Shown: positions 27,179 through 35,801, counted from the stretch's first letter. The stretch: DNA of 64,000 nt from Solwaraspora sp. WMMD1047 (GCF_029626155.1 NZ_JARUBL010000001.1:2046001-2110000); one strand, 5' to 3'. Numbers and translations are program-made. The notes: generated by a model not told the origin, from the sequence alone.

Positions 27179-27813
27179 TCGACGAGCAGACCGAGAAACC
27201 TCGCAACTCCTTCTGGCGCGAACTGCCCATCCTGCTGGGCGTGGCCATCCTGGTCGCGGTCCTGGTGCGGGCCTTCGTGCTGCAGACGTTCTTCATCCCG
27301 TCGCCCTCGATGGAACACACCCTGGACATCGACGACCGGGTGCTCGTCAACAAGCTCGTCTATCACTTCCGCTCGCCGGAACGCGGCGAGATCGTGGTCT
27401 TCCGGGCCCCGGCCGAGTGGAGCGGCAACCCGGACGGCGAGGACTTCATCAAGCGGGTGATCGGAGTCGGCGGCGACCGGGTGGTCTGCTGTGACGAGCA
27501 GGAGCGGCTGGTGATCAACGGGCAGCCGCTGGACGAGCCGTACATCTACTCCCAGGACGGCATCCGCGACCCCGCGGCCGACGAGGACTTCGACGTCACC
27601 ATCCCCGCCGACCGGCTCTGGGTGATGGGCGACCACCGGTCGGCGTCGGGCGACTCGCTGGAGCACTGGCAGCGCAGCCAGGACCTGGACATCGCCACCA
27701 TCCCCGAGGACGCCGTGGTGGGCCGCGCCTTCACCGTCTTCTGGCCGGTCGACCGGGCGAAGTGGCTGACGGTCCCGGACGGCTTCGACCGGATTCCCGC
27801 ACCGCAGGGCTGA
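27175..27813 (+). CDS. lepB: Signal peptidase I, second copy
   Basis: A second, shorter type I signal peptidase of 212 residues. Helix at about 17-37, catalytic Ser 45 in IPSPSMEHTL, catalytic Lys 93 in DFIKRVIGVGGDRV, and VMGDHRSASGDS. It lacks the extra loop and C-terminal hydrophobic tail of the neighbouring copy. Several signal peptidases in tandem are known in Streptomyces (sip cluster), where they have overlapping specificities. The start GTG overlaps the upstream stop by four bases but also lies exactly where a leaderless promoter would start transcription. Confidence 0.94.
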   Translation: MIDEQTEKPRNSFWRELPILLGVAILVAVLVRAFVLQTFFIPSPSMEHTLDIDDRVLVNKLVYHFRSPERGEIVVFRAPAEWSGNPDGEDFIKRVIGVGGDRVVCCDEQERLVINGQPLDEPYIYSQDGIRDPAADEDFDVTIPADRLWVMGDHRSASGDSLEHWQRSQDLDIATIPEDAVVGRAFTVFWPVDRAKWLTVPDGFDRIPAPQG

Positions 27814-27938
27814 CTGGCCGGGTCTCCGGACCTGGACACCGGGCCGGCGCGAGCCGCGCCGTGAGCCGTGGCCGCGGGCTCCGCGGGAGCGGTCTCGACG
27901 GCGTACGACCTGTCCGCGACCGGCGGTGGGTGGCTGTC

Positions 27939-27944
27939 TAGGCT
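27939..27944 (+). promoter_or_regulatory. TAGGCT -10 of a leaderless Nudix transcript
   Basis: TAGGCT, six bases (GGACCG), then GTG at 27951. No ribosome binding site is visible upstream, which agrees with leaderless initiation. Confidence 0.6.
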
Positions 27945-27950
27945 GGACCG

Positions 27951-28415
27951 GTGGCTGACGAGTTCACCGCGCGCCGGGCCGCCCGCGTCCTGGTACTCGA
28001 CGAGGCCGAGCGGGTGCTGCTCTTCCACGCCTTCGATCCGGCCCGGCCCGACCACCGGTACTGGCTGACGCCGGGCGGCGGACTCGACGCCGGTGAGACC
28101 CCGGCCGCCGGCGCCGCCCGTGAGCTGGCCGAGGAGACCGGGCTGCTGGTCACCCCGGCCGAACTCGGCGAACCGGTCTGGCGGGAGGTCAGCGAGTTTC
28201 CCTTCGACGGCCGGTGGTACCGCCAGGAACAGGAGTACTTCGTGGCGCGGGTGTCAGCCTGGGAGGTGGACACGGCGGGGTTCACCGAGGTGGAGCGGGG
28301 CAGCATCGACGGTCACCGGTGGTGGACGGTGCCGGAGCTGGCCGGGACCGGTGAGCGGTTCTACCCGGGCGAGCTGCCCGAACTGCTCCGCCGGGTGCTG
28401 GCGGCGCCGTGCTGA
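27951..28415 (+). CDS. Nudix hydrolase
   Basis: A 154-residue Nudix-box protein hydrolysing a nucleoside diphosphate linked to another moiety; the substrate is unknown. The box GGGLDAGETPAAGAARELAEETGL is complete (Gx5Ex7REUxEExGU), starting near residue 43. The start GTG has a TAGGCT -10 six bases upstream. The stop overlaps the rnhB start by seven bases, so the two are co-translated; Nudix proteins next to rnhB are common in actinobacteria, though the functional tie is unproven. Confidence 0.9.
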   Translation: MADEFTARRAARVLVLDEAERVLLFHAFDPARPDHRYWLTPGGGLDAGETPAAGAARELAEETGLLVTPAELGEPVWREVSEFPFDGRWYRQEQEYFVARVSAWEVDTAGFTEVERGSIDGHRWWTVPELAGTGERFYPGELPELLRRVLAAPC

Positions 28416-29221
28416 CCCCACCGAGGGCGGTGGTGCGCCGCGACGGTGGCCTCTACGCCCTGGAACGGGCGTTGCAGCGGCGCGGCTTCCCGCACGTCGC
28501 CGGGGCGGACGAGGCCGGCCGCGGGGCCTGCGCCGGCCCGCTGGTCGCCGCGGCGGTGGTGCTGCCGGCCGGGCGACGGGGCGAGATCGACGGACTCGCC
28601 GATTCCAAACTGCTCACCCCGGCCACCCGGGACCGGATCCACGACGTGGTGCTGGAGCGGGCGCTGGCGCACGCCGTGGTGGTGATCCCGGCGGCCGAGG
28701 TGGACGCCCGCGGGCTGCACGTCTGCAACCTGGCCGCGATGCGTCGCGCGCTGGCGCTGCTGGCGACCCGGCCGGACTACGTGCTGACCGACGGGTTCGG
28801 CGTCGACGGGCTCGGGGTGCCGGGCCTGGCGGTGTGGAAGGGTGACCAGGTGGCTGCCTGTGTGGCGGCGGCGAGCGTGCTGGCGAAGGTGACCCGGGAC
28901 CGGATCATGGTCGAACTGGACGGGAAGTTCCCCGGCTACGGGTTCGCCGATCACAAGGGGTACGTGACGGCCGATCACAACGCCGCTCTGGAACGTCACG
29001 GTCCGTGCGCTGAACATCGCTTCTCGTACGTCAATGTGGCGGCCGCCTCAGGCCGGGCCGGCCGGCCGCCACGGACCCGGCGTCCGGCGGATCTGGGCCG
29101 GACCGAGTCGATGCCGCGCGGGGCGCAGCTAGAGGGTACGGTCGGCGTGGCGTTGGGCGAGCAGCCTCGACCGCCAGTGCCGGTGGGGGAAGATGTGGCC
29201 ATGGAAGGCGGAGAGCGATGA
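28409..29221 (+). CDS. rnhB: Ribonuclease HII
   Basis: Cuts RNA in RNA-DNA hybrids and excises misincorporated ribonucleotides. In the 270-residue protein the catalytic motif is ADEAGRGACAGPLVAAAV (DEAGRG at 34-39), with further acidic residues in LTDGFGVDGLG, and a C-terminal KVTRDRIMVELDGKFPGYGFADHKGYVTADHNAALERHGPC. After about residue 205 a tail of about 65 Arg/Pro/Gly-rich residues continues to the next gene; it is not part of the usual fold. The stop overlaps the DUF2469 start (ATGA). Confidence 0.95.
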   Translation: MLTPPRAVVRRDGGLYALERALQRRGFPHVAGADEAGRGACAGPLVAAAVVLPAGRRGEIDGLADSKLLTPATRDRIHDVVLERALAHAVVVIPAAEVDARGLHVCNLAAMRRALALLATRPDYVLTDGFGVDGLGVPGLAVWKGDQVAACVAAASVLAKVTRDRIMVELDGKFPGYGFADHKGYVTADHNAALERHGPCAEHRFSYVNVAAASGRAGRPPRTRRPADLGRTESMPRGAQLEGTVGVALGEQPRPPVPVGEDVAMEGGER

Positions 29222-29544
29222 GTGCGGAAGATCTCGAGAAGTACGAGACCGAGATGGAGCTGCAGCTCTACCGGGAGTACCGCGACATCGTCCGCCAGTT
29301 CTCCTACGTCGTCGAGACCGAGCGCCGTTTCTACCTGGCGAATCAGGTGGACCTGCACGTGCGCAACTCGGACGGCGAGGTCTACTTCGAGGTCGAGATG
29401 CACGACGCCTGGGTGTGGGATATGTACCGCCCAGCGCGCTTCGTGAAGAATGTCCGAGTAATGACGTTTAAGGACGTCAATGTGGAAGAGTTGGAAAAGC
29501 CGGAGATCTCGTTACCCGCGGATTCCGGCTTCGGCGGCTCCTGA
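29218..29544 (+). CDS. DUF2469 family protein
   Basis: A 108-residue protein of the actinobacteria-specific DUF2469 family, function unknown. The sequence MSAEDLEKYETEMELQLYREYRDIVRQFSYVVETERRFYLAN is nearly invariant in that phylum, which makes the call secure. It is acidic with no membrane segment, and its constant place after rnhB suggests a housekeeping role in nucleic acid metabolism, which is inference only. The end is convergent with the next gene, 35 bp away. Confidence 0.93.
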   Translation: MSAEDLEKYETEMELQLYREYRDIVRQFSYVVETERRFYLANQVDLHVRNSDGEVYFEVEMHDAWVWDMYRPARFVKNVRVMTFKDVNVEELEKPEISLPADSGFGGS

Positions 29545-29579
29545 CCGCCGCGCGGGCCGATCCCGAACCGGCCGGTTCG

Positions 29580-30695
29580 TCACTCGTCCAGCACCGTCAC
29601 CGGCACCCGCTGCACCAGATTGTTGGCGAAGCCGCCCCGGTTCCACGGCTGCTCGACGGGCTGGCAGCGACCGGACGCGTCGGTGGCGCGGGCGCTGAGC
29701 GTGTACCGGCCCGGCGTGGCCGACCACTCGTACCACCAGCGCCGCCAGGCCAGGTCCGGCCCACCCCCGGCTTCCGGCGGCGCCAGCCTGGCCGCCGCCC
29801 AGGTGGCCCCACCATCAGTGCTCACCTCGACCCCGGTGAGCTGTGCGTACCCCGACCAGGCCCGGCCATCCAGCCGGCACGGACCGGGGCGCAACACCCG
29901 GGTCCGGGACATGAAGTCGGGAAACCCGGGCGGCCGGACCAGCGCCCGGGGTTCGATCCGGGTCACCGGCACGCCGGCCTCCTCGGCCCGCTGCCGCAGC
30001 CGGTAGGCCACCGCGTTCTGGAAGCCGTCGAACTGCCGGTCGAGCACGGTGATCCGGCTCAGCCACTTCACGTGGGCCATGCCGTACCAGCCGGGCACGA
30101 TCAGCCGCAGCGGCGCGCCGTGCTGTGGCAGCAGAGGCGAACCATTCATCTCGTACGCCAGCAGCGGCTCCTCGCGCAGCGCCTCGGCTGCGGGTAGGGC
30201 GCGCTGGTAGTCCTGTTCGACGCCGCGTTCGACACCGTGGTCGGCGCCGGTGAAGACCACGTCCACGGCCTCGGGGTCGATCCCGGCCTCGCGCAGCAGC
30301 GGGGCCAGCGGAGTCCCGGTCCACTCCGCGGTGCCCACCGCCTCGACCAGCCACGGCTGGCTGACCGGTCGGGGCTCCAGCAGGGCCCGGCCGTTGCCGG
30401 CGCATTCCAGGGTGACCCGCCGGGTGACCCGGGGCCGCGTCCGCAGGTCGGTGAGGTCGAGACTCAGTGGCCGATCGACCCGGCCATCGACGGTCAGCCG
30501 GTGCTCGGCGGCATCCAGATCCGGAATATCGTAGTGAATGAGCAGATAGTGCAGACCGGCCGGCGTGACGTCGTAGCGCAACGCCTCCAGCGGGATCCCG
30601 TGGTTGCGGGCGGCGAGCTGCAGCTCCTCGGCGCTGATCCGCTCACCGGGCTCGGCGAGCCGAGACGGACCGCTGACCTCGTCCATCGTGGGCAT
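29580..30695 (-). CDS. Sulfite-oxidase-like molybdopterin enzyme
   Basis: A 371-residue member of the sulfite oxidase family binding the molybdenum cofactor. The Mo-ligating Cys is C98 in VTLECAGNGR; HGAPLRLIVPGWYGMAHVKWL is the second cofactor motif; the C-terminal about 110 residues (GVEVSTDGGATWAAARL onward) are the Mo-co dimerisation Ig-like domain. There is no heme domain, no Tat motif and no signal peptide, so it is probably cytoplasmic and its electron acceptor is not evident. I choose ATG 30695 because GGAGG is six bases upstream; ATG 30701 would abut that sequence. Confidence 0.88.
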   Translation of the reverse strand: MPTMDEVSGPSRLAEPGERISAEELQLAARNHGIPLEALRYDVTPAGLHYLLIHYDIPDLDAAEHRLTVDGRVDRPLSLDLTDLRTRPRVTRRVTLECAGNGRALLEPRPVSQPWLVEAVGTAEWTGTPLAPLLREAGIDPEAVDVVFTGADHGVERGVEQDYQRALPAAEALREEPLLAYEMNGSPLLPQHGAPLRLIVPGWYGMAHVKWLSRITVLDRQFDGFQNAVAYRLRQRAEEAGVPVTRIEPRALVRPPGFPDFMSRTRVLRPGPCRLDGRAWSGYAQLTGVEVSTDGGATWAAARLAPPEAGGGPDLAWRRWWYEWSATPGRYTLSARATDASGRCQPVEQPWNRGGFANNLVQRVPVTVLDE

Positions 30696-30742
30696 CCGCA
30701 TCCTCCAGGGTCGGGATCAGGGCGGGGCTGCCCGCCACGATG

Positions 30743-31456
30743 TCACAGTGTCCGGGTGACGCGTTCGGCGGCGATCCGTTCGTCGAGCCCCGCGCGGTCC
30801 AGGTTCGCGCACAGGACGACGGAGGCGCCGGCGAACAGCGGCGCGAGCCAGATCAGCGGTTCCTCGCTGGCCGCCGCGTCGACCAGCACCCGGTCGCCGG
30901 GACCGACACCGCGGCTCCGCGCGATGTCGACCGCGAGCCCGCCGTACTGGCCGAAGGTGGTTCCGTCAACCGTCGCCCGCCCCCGAAGATCGAGCGGCGT
31001 GTCCGGGGACGCGGCGCCCAGGTAGGGGCGGACCGCGTGGACGTAGTCCTGGTAGCCCTGGGGCGTCGGCGCGGCACCGGGTGCGAGGCCCAGGACGTAC
31101 CGATGGCGCCCGGACGGCACCTCGTCCAGCCAACTGTCGACCCGCCGCCGGTCGACGAACGTCACGTCGAGCGGATCACCGGCCGGGGCCAGACCCGCGG
31201 TCGACCAGCCACGGAACGAGACCTGCAAGCCGGCGGCCCAGGCGCCCAGCAGCACGGCCGCGGTCTGCCAGTGCGGCGGGAGCAGCACGCCGGCCTGCCG
31301 ACCCGGACCGAGCCCGCACCCATCGGTGAGCAGTGCCGCCGTCGCCGCCGCCCACTTTCCGAGCTCGCCCGCGGTCAGCGCGGTCCGCTCGCCGGTGGCG
31401 TCGTCGTAGTAGGTGAACAAGCTGTCCACGGCGGGATGCGCGAGGCTCTGCGTCAT
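30743..31456 (-). CDS. TIGR03089 family protein (truncated acyl-CoA-ligase-like)
   Basis: A 237-residue protein of the actinobacterial TIGR03089 family, which resembles the N-terminal subdomain of AMP-binding acyl-CoA ligases but lacks the catalytic P-loop and C-terminal domain. Recognisable stretches are ALTAGELGKWAAATAALLTDGCGLGPG and GVLLPPHWQTAAVLLGAWAAGLQVSF. No activity is known. The ATG at 31456 is preceded on the minus strand by TAGAGT and eight bases, so the message may be leaderless. It is divergent from the M23 gene, with a conserved motif site between them. Confidence 0.75.
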   Translation of the reverse strand: MTQSLAHPAVDSLFTYYDDATGERTALTAGELGKWAAATAALLTDGCGLGPGRQAGVLLPPHWQTAAVLLGAWAAGLQVSFRGWSTAGLAPAGDPLDVTFVDRRRVDSWLDEVPSGRHRYVLGLAPGAAPTPQGYQDYVHAVRPYLGAASPDTPLDLRGRATVDGTTFGQYGGLAVDIARSRGVGPGDRVLVDAAASEEPLIWLAPLFAGASVVLCANLDRAGLDERIAAERVTRTL

Positions 31457-31464
31457 AGCCGACA

Positions 31465-31470
31465 ACTCTA
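31465..31470 (-). promoter_or_regulatory. Candidate -10 for the TIGR03089 gene
   Basis: TAGAGT on the minus strand, eight bases before the ATG at 31456; no ribosome binding site intervenes. Confidence 0.5.
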
Positions 31471-31526
31471 GCGACGGCGCCCGGCCGGCACCGCTGCCGA
31501 CGGACCAGCCGATCGGCCGCTGTCCT

Positions 31527-31554
31527 TTCCCCACGGGGGGGCCGGTTATCCACA
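31527..31554 (+). promoter_or_regulatory. Composite TCCACA element upstream of the M23 gene
   Basis: TTCCCCACG (31527-31535) and TTATCCACA (31546-31554) are 19 bp apart, with GGGGGGCCGG between them. The right half matches a DnaA box exactly. Similar 28-bp arrangements lie before comM (38585-38612) and yraN (42817-42844), always pointing to the gene. The site is 52 bases before the M23 ATG. Confidence 0.55.
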
Positions 31555-31606
31555 GATCGGATGCGGGGCGTTGCCGCCCGCAGCGGACTGGGTGACGCTG
31601 CCTGCC

Positions 31607-32428
31607 ATGGACAACCTCGGAGCGCGGCCCCTGCGGTCGCTTGTCACCCTGCTGGTCCTGACCCCGACCGCGGTCCTGGCGCCGGCGGTGACCCCGCAGG
31701 CGGTGGCGCAGCCGGCGTTGGTTGCGCCGGGGGCGACTCGGCCGGCGTTGGCCCGGCCCGGGTTGGCTCGGTCGGCGGGGGCTGGTGCGGCTGCGGCTGG
31801 TGCTCCGGTGGCGGCCGGGTCGGGGTTCCGGTGGCCGATGAACGGGCCGCTCCGGCCGGGGCGGCGGTTCGAACCGCCGCCCGAACCGTGGTTGGCCGGT
31901 CATCGCGGGGTCGATCTGCTCGGCGAGCCGGGTGCGGTCGTGCGGTCCGCGGGCGGCGGGGTGGTCCACTTCGCGGGTTGGGTCGCCGGCCGGCCGGTCA
32001 TCAGCGTGGCACACGCCGGCGGGCTGCGGACGACCTACGAACCGGTGCGGCCGTCGGTGCGTACCGGCGACCCGGTGGCGGCCGGTGATCCGATCGGCGT
32101 CCTGCTGGCCGGCCACCGCGGCTGCCCCACCGGGCCCGCCGTCGGGGCGTCGGCCTGCCTGCACTGGGGGCTGCGCCGGGGCGACGAGTACCTCGATCCA
32201 CTGGCCCTGCTCGGCCACGGCCGGGTCCGGCTCCTGCCGACCGCCCACCCTCGTCCGGGTGCCGCGGTGCGGCTGTCCCCGACTGCCCGTCGCCGGCTGG
32301 GTGCTGCGGCGCGGCTGCCTCCCGGCGGCGGCCGTCGCCGTCAGGGTGCGGCGGTCCGGCTGGTGTGGGCGGCGAGCAGGGCCGGCAACCGGTCGGCGAG
32401 CCGCTCGTACTCGTCAGGGCGGTTGTAG
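31607..32428 (+). CDS. M23-family metallopeptidase, secreted
   Basis: A 273-residue LytM-type peptidase that would cut peptidoglycan cross-bridges outside the membrane. A signal peptide covers about residues 1-35 (LVTLLVLTPTAVLAPAVTPQAVAQ). A low-complexity Ala/Gly/Arg stretch follows. The domain begins FRWPMNGPLRPGRRFEPP, with the zinc ligands in HRGVDLLG and the final LHWGLRRGDEYLDPLALL. I choose ATG 31607; an upstream TTG is unlikely. The last about 60 residues are Arg/Ala/Gly-rich and overlap the oppositely oriented aminotransferase gene by 88 bp, so the extreme C-terminus may be unconstrained. An M23 gene near rpsB is usual in actinobacteria. Confidence 0.85.
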   Translation: MDNLGARPLRSLVTLLVLTPTAVLAPAVTPQAVAQPALVAPGATRPALARPGLARSAGAGAAAAGAPVAAGSGFRWPMNGPLRPGRRFEPPPEPWLAGHRGVDLLGEPGAVVRSAGGGVVHFAGWVAGRPVISVAHAGGLRTTYEPVRPSVRTGDPVAAGDPIGVLLAGHRGCPTGPAVGASACLHWGLRRGDEYLDPLALLGHGRVRLLPTAHPRPGAAVRLSPTARRRLGAAARLPPGGGRRRQGAAVRLVWAASRAGNRSASRSYSSGRL

Positions 32429-33546
32429 ACCTGTCCGCAGAGCCGCAGCCAGCCCCGACCCGCCCAGGCGTTCACCGCCACCTCGCAGGCCAGCTCGCCG
32501 GCGATCCGCAACCGCAGCTCGTTCGCCTCGGAGAGGCTGCCGGCCAGGCCGGCGGGCAGGGGAATGATCCGCATCGCGACCGGTCCGCCCGGGTCCGGCA
32601 GCGCGGCCGGATCCACCCCCAGCGCGGTGCCGACCACCCACTGCCCGTACGCGGCCAGCGCGGCGTTGTGCTCCCGGACCCGGTCGAGCCCGAGGGTCCG
32701 AAGGGTGAAGGTCCCCACCGGCGCGGCCAGCCAGGCGGTGTAGTCGCGGGTCGCCTGCGACTCGATCCGCTGCGGGAAGCCGGACTCCTGCTCCCAGGAG
32801 ACGATCGGCGGCTCGATCCGGTCGCGCCAGCCGGGCGCCACCACCAGCAGTGCGGTGCCCCGCGGCGCGTAGCCCCACTTGTGCAGGTTGCCGACCCAGA
32901 AGTCGGCACCGACGTCGGCCACCGGGGTGGCCAGCATGCCCGGCGCGTGCGCGGCGTCGACAAGCACCGGGACGCCCGCTTCCCGGGCGGCGGCGACGAT
33001 CGCCGCGGTGGGCAGCAGCCGGGCGGTCGGCGAGGTGATCTGGTCGACGATCAGCAGCCTGGTACGGCCCGGCCGCAGTGCGTCGCGGAGGATCTCGACG
33101 AGCTCCGCGTCGGTGGCGCCCAGCGGGACGTCGACGGCGCGGCCGGTGGCGCCGGCGCGGCGGCACTCGTGGTCGGTGGCCAGCCGCACCGAGCCGTACC
33201 CGTGGTCGGTCGTCAGCACCTCGTCACCGGGCCGGAGCCCGAGGGACCGCAGCACCAGCGTCGCACCGGTGGTGGCGTTGTCGACCAGGGCGGCACCGTC
33301 GGCGTCGGCGCCGAGGAACGCGGCCAGGTGCCGGCGGGTGTGCTCGATCCGGTCGGACAACCCCTGGGTGAAGAAGCGCATCGGGTTGGCCTCGGTCTCG
33401 TCCCGCAGGCGCTGCTGGGCGCGTTGGACGCCGATCGGGACCGAGCCGAACGACCCGTGGTTGAGGTGGGCCACGGCAGGGTCCAGCGAGAACAGCAGCC
33501 GGGCGCCGGGGATCGGCTCGGGGGGCCGTGGCGCTCCGGCGGTCAC
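32341..33546 (-). CDS. Class V aminotransferase (isopenicillin-N-epimerase-like)
   Basis: A 401-residue PLP enzyme of fold type I. NHGSFGSVP near residue 29 is the typical opening of the isopenicillin-N-epimerase-like and cysteine-desulfurase-like subgroup. The cofactor Asp/His are in VLVDAAHAPGM, the Schiff-base Lys in GNLHKWGYAPRG. Substrates in this subgroup vary (epimerase, lyase, transaminase), so the reaction is open; no beta-lactam genes are nearby. The GTG start is preceded by TAGGCT plus six bases, a leaderless promoter. The end overlaps the convergent M23 gene by 88 bp. Confidence 0.87.
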   Translation of the reverse strand: MTAGAPRPPEPIPGARLLFSLDPAVAHLNHGSFGSVPIGVQRAQQRLRDETEANPMRFFTQGLSDRIEHTRRHLAAFLGADADGAALVDNATTGATLVLRSLGLRPGDEVLTTDHGYGSVRLATDHECRRAGATGRAVDVPLGATDAELVEILRDALRPGRTRLLIVDQITSPTARLLPTAAIVAAAREAGVPVLVDAAHAPGMLATPVADVGADFWVGNLHKWGYAPRGTALLVVAPGWRDRIEPPIVSWEQESGFPQRIESQATRDYTAWLAAPVGTFTLRTLGLDRVREHNAALAAYGQWVVGTALGVDPAALPDPGGPVAMRIIPLPAGLAGSLSEANELRLRIAGELACEVAVNAWAGRGWLRLCGQVYNRPDEYERLADRLPALLAAHTSRTAAP

Positions 33547-33552
33547 CTGATG

Positions 33553-33558
33553 AGCCTA
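33553..33558 (-). promoter_or_regulatory. TAGGCT -10 of a leaderless aminotransferase transcript
   Basis: Minus-strand TAGGCT, six bases (CATCAG), then the GTG start at 33546. The hexamer and spacing are the same as before the second lepB, the Nudix gene and the PYROXD2-like gene. Confidence 0.6.
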
Positions 33559-33583
33559 CCGGCCGGACCGGCGCCGGTTCCCG

Positions 33584-34525
33584 TCACGCCCGGGGATGGG
33601 CCTGCCGGTACGCGGCCCGGAGCCGATCCATCGACACGTGCGTGTAGATCTGGGTGCTGGCGAGCGACGCGTGCCCGAGCAGCTCCTGCACCGCGCGCAG
33701 GTCGGCGCCGCCCTCCAACAGGTGGGTGGCGGCCGAGTGGCGCAGCCCGTGTGGGCTGGTCCGGGGTAGGCCGGCGGTGCGGGCGTACCCGCTGACCAGG
33801 CGCCGGACGATTGTCGGCTGCAGCCGACCGCCGCGTGCCCCGAGCAGCAGCGCGGATCCGCTGGCCGGCGTGGTCAGCGCCGGCCGGCCGGTTCGCAGCC
33901 AGTCGTCGACCGCCCGCTGCGCCGGGGTCCCGTACGGCACCGCCCGTTCCTTGTCTCCCTTGCCGGTCACCCGGATCACCCGCCGGCCGTGGTCGACGTC
34001 GCCGACGTCCAGGCCACAGAGTTCGCTGACCCGGACTCCGGTGGCGTAGAGCAGTTCGAGGACGACCCGGTCCCGCAGCAGGACCGGTTCGGTCTGCTCG
34101 CCGGGCGCCGTGACCAGCTCGGTGGCCTGGTCGGCGCGGAGGACGGTCGGCAGGTCACGGCGGGCCTTCGGGCTGGCCAGTGCCGCACCGATGTCGGCGT
34201 CGAGCAGGCCGGCCCGGTGTGCCCAGGCACTGAAGGTGCGGGCCGACGCGGCCCGGCGGGCCAGCGAACTGCGCGCGGCCCCGAGCGTCCGCAGCCGCGC
34301 CAGCCAGCTGCGCAGTACCGCGAGGTCGAGGTCGCCCGGTTCGTCGCCGCCCATCCGGACGGCATGGTCGAGTAGCGAGACGACGTCGGCCAGGTAGGCG
34401 CGGACGGTGTGCGCCGACCGGTTGCGGACGGTGGCCAGGTGGCGGCCGAACTCGTCGGCGGCGTCGCGCATGGCGGGCGGCAGCGCCTCGTGGGTCGCCC
34501 GGGTGTCGCGGCTGTCGCGGCTCAT
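33584..34525 (-). CDS. xerC: Tyrosine recombinase XerC
   Basis: Site-specific recombinase that, with XerD, resolves chromosome dimers at dif. 313 residues: an N-terminal SAM-like core-binding domain ([23 protein letters not shown]) and the catalytic domain with R165 ([12 protein letters not shown]), K189 ([10 protein letters not shown]), H259 and R262 ([12 protein letters not shown]), H285 ([14 protein letters not shown]) and nucleophile Y294. All catalytic residues are present. The start is ATG 34525: a TTG at 34561 in the same frame is actually the first part of a good -35. The place near dprA and comM is the housekeeping xerC position, not a prophage integrase. Confidence 0.93.
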   Translation of the reverse strand: MSRDSRDTRATHEALPPAMRDAADEFGRHLATVRNRSAHTVRAYLADVVSLLDHAVRMGGDEPGDLDLAVLRSWLARLRTLGAARSSLARRAASARTFSAWAHRAGLLDADIGAALASPKARRDLPTVLRADQATELVTAPGEQTEPVLLRDRVVLELLYATGVRVSELCGLDVGDVDHGRRVIRVTGKGDKERAVPYGTPAQRAVDDWLRTGRPALTTPASGSALLLGARGGRLQPTIVRRLVSGYARTAGLPRTSPHGLRHSAATHLLEGGADLRAVQELLGHASLASTQIYTHVSMDRLRAAYRQAHPRA

Positions 34526-34532
34526 CACCGCG

Positions 34533-34561
34533 ACTGTCTGCCGTCCGCCGCCGCGCGTCAA
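34533..34561 (-). promoter_or_regulatory. xerC promoter, leaderless
   Basis: Minus strand: TTGACG (34556-34561), exactly 17 bases, GACAGT (34533-34538), seven bases, then the xerC ATG. It is the best -35/-10 pair in the window and fixes the xerC start. Confidence 0.65.
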
Positions 34562-34586
34562 GTCGCCCGGCCGGGTGCTCAGCGCC

Positions 34587-35561
34587 TCACCCGGTCAGTC
34601 GGACGATCCGTTCGATCTCCGCCAGCGGTTCGGCGTACGCCGGCCAGTCCAGGCCGTCGACGCTGGGCGAGGCGGTGCGGCGGACGCCGTCGACCGCGCC
34701 GGCCCGGCCGACGATCCCGTCGAGGACGGCCCGGGACCAGTCGGGCGACAGCAGCTCGATCAGCGGCTCCCGATCGTCGGCCAGCACCGCCAGCGCACCG
34801 ACCAGCGCGGCCGCTCCCCAGTTCGAGGTACCGGCGACGATCAACGCCTCGCAACCGGTGACGCAGTGGATCTCGGCGCCGCGGTCGACGGCCGCGGCGA
34901 CCAGCCCGGTGGCCAGGACCCCCATGCCGAGTTCGTTGCCGCCGTCGCCGATGCCGATCCGATACCACGGGCCGGCGCCGTACAGCCGGTCCAGCGGGGC
35001 GCTGTGCGCACCGAGGTCCACCCCGCGCATGTCGTGCGGCACCCCGTCGGCGGCGGGGCCGACCCGCTCACAGGAGATCACGTGGGTCAGCTCCGGGTAG
35101 CCGGCCAGGGTGGCCGCCTGCCAGCCGTCGTACCCGGCCAGCGGCGCCACGTCCAGCGGCACCTTCAGCCCGGCCGCTTCCGGCCCGGCGGCGATCAGCC
35201 CGGCCGCCTCCAGACCGGCGGTGGCCGACCCGGCGGTGGTCAGCCCGGCGGTGTCGATCGCCGCCGCGACCACCGGCGCGCAGGGTTCGTCGGTGACCAG
35301 CCGGGCCGCCCCGCCGAGCCGGCCGATCGCGGCCGCGAGCTGGATCGCGCCCAGCGGTCCGTCGGTCTCCGCCGCCGGGGGGTGGGCCGTCGGGATGTAG
35401 CAGCCGGTCAGGATCGCCACCTCGGGCGTCGGCTCGGCGAGCAGCGAGTCCGCGGCCCGGCGCAGCGCACCCGCGGTCCGCCGCGACAGCGCCGCGCTGC
35501 CGCGGCCCACGTCGCGGGCCGCGACCCGTTCCAGCGCCGCGACGGCGTCGGCGGGGGTCAT
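34587..35561 (-). CDS. DUF4392 / D-glutamate-cyclase-like protein
   Basis: A 324-residue protein related to DUF4392, the C-terminal domain of D-glutamate cyclase that converts D-glutamate to 5-oxo-D-proline. Supporting stretches: [23 protein letters not shown] near the start, and [39 protein letters not shown] later. Around residues 106-135 a low-complexity run ([18 protein letters not shown]) interrupts the domain and looks like an expansion of AGL units. The ATG has AGGAGG on the minus strand upstream. Activity is inferred from family only. Confidence 0.7.
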   Translation of the reverse strand: MTPADAVAALERVAARDVGRGSAALSRRTAGALRRAADSLLAEPTPEVAILTGCYIPTAHPPAAETDGPLGAIQLAAAIGRLGGAARLVTDEPCAPVVAAAIDTAGLTTAGSATAGLEAAGLIAAGPEAAGLKVPLDVAPLAGYDGWQAATLAGYPELTHVISCERVGPAADGVPHDMRGVDLGAHSAPLDRLYGAGPWYRIGIGDGGNELGMGVLATGLVAAAVDRGAEIHCVTGCEALIVAGTSNWGAAALVGALAVLADDREPLIELLSPDWSRAVLDGIVGRAGAVDGVRRTASPSVDGLDWPAYAEPLAEIERIVRLTG

Positions 35562-35662
35562 CGCGGACCTCCTGGAGGGGTGCGGCAGGCTGCGGTTCAG
35601 GGTACGGCGACCGGCCCGCCGCCGGTGCCCCGCGATCGGCCGACCCCGGCGCCGGACCGCGC

Positions 35663-35735
35663 GGATCGGCCCCGCCGCGGCTGCCGCTGGATCGGCCCCG
35701 CCGCGGCTGCCGCGGATTGGCCCGCCGCAGGCAGC
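35663..35735. repeat. 26-bp intergenic tandem repeat
   Basis: GGATCGGCCCCGCCGCGGCT plus CGCGC-type ends occurs at 35663-35687 and 35689-35713, 26 bp apart and identical over 25 bases, with a decayed third copy beginning at 35714. It lies in the 240-base gap downstream of dprA and upstream of the DUF4392 gene, which otherwise shows no gene. Confidence 0.75.
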
Positions 35736-35801
35736 CGGCGGCCCAGTCTGCCGGCCGGGCAGGTCCGTCGCGATTCCCGCTCAGCGTTGCCGCGTCCCCG
35801 C

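Noticed and set aside
31546-31554. TTATCCACA as part of a replication origin
   Set aside because: One or two boxes per site, spread over 11 kb, with no dnaA, dnaN or A/T-rich region. Origin clusters carry many boxes.
34526-34561. Upstream TTG start for xerC
   Set aside because: The TTG is part of a good TTGACG -35 with 17-bp spacing to GACAGT; translation from it would not be on the transcript.
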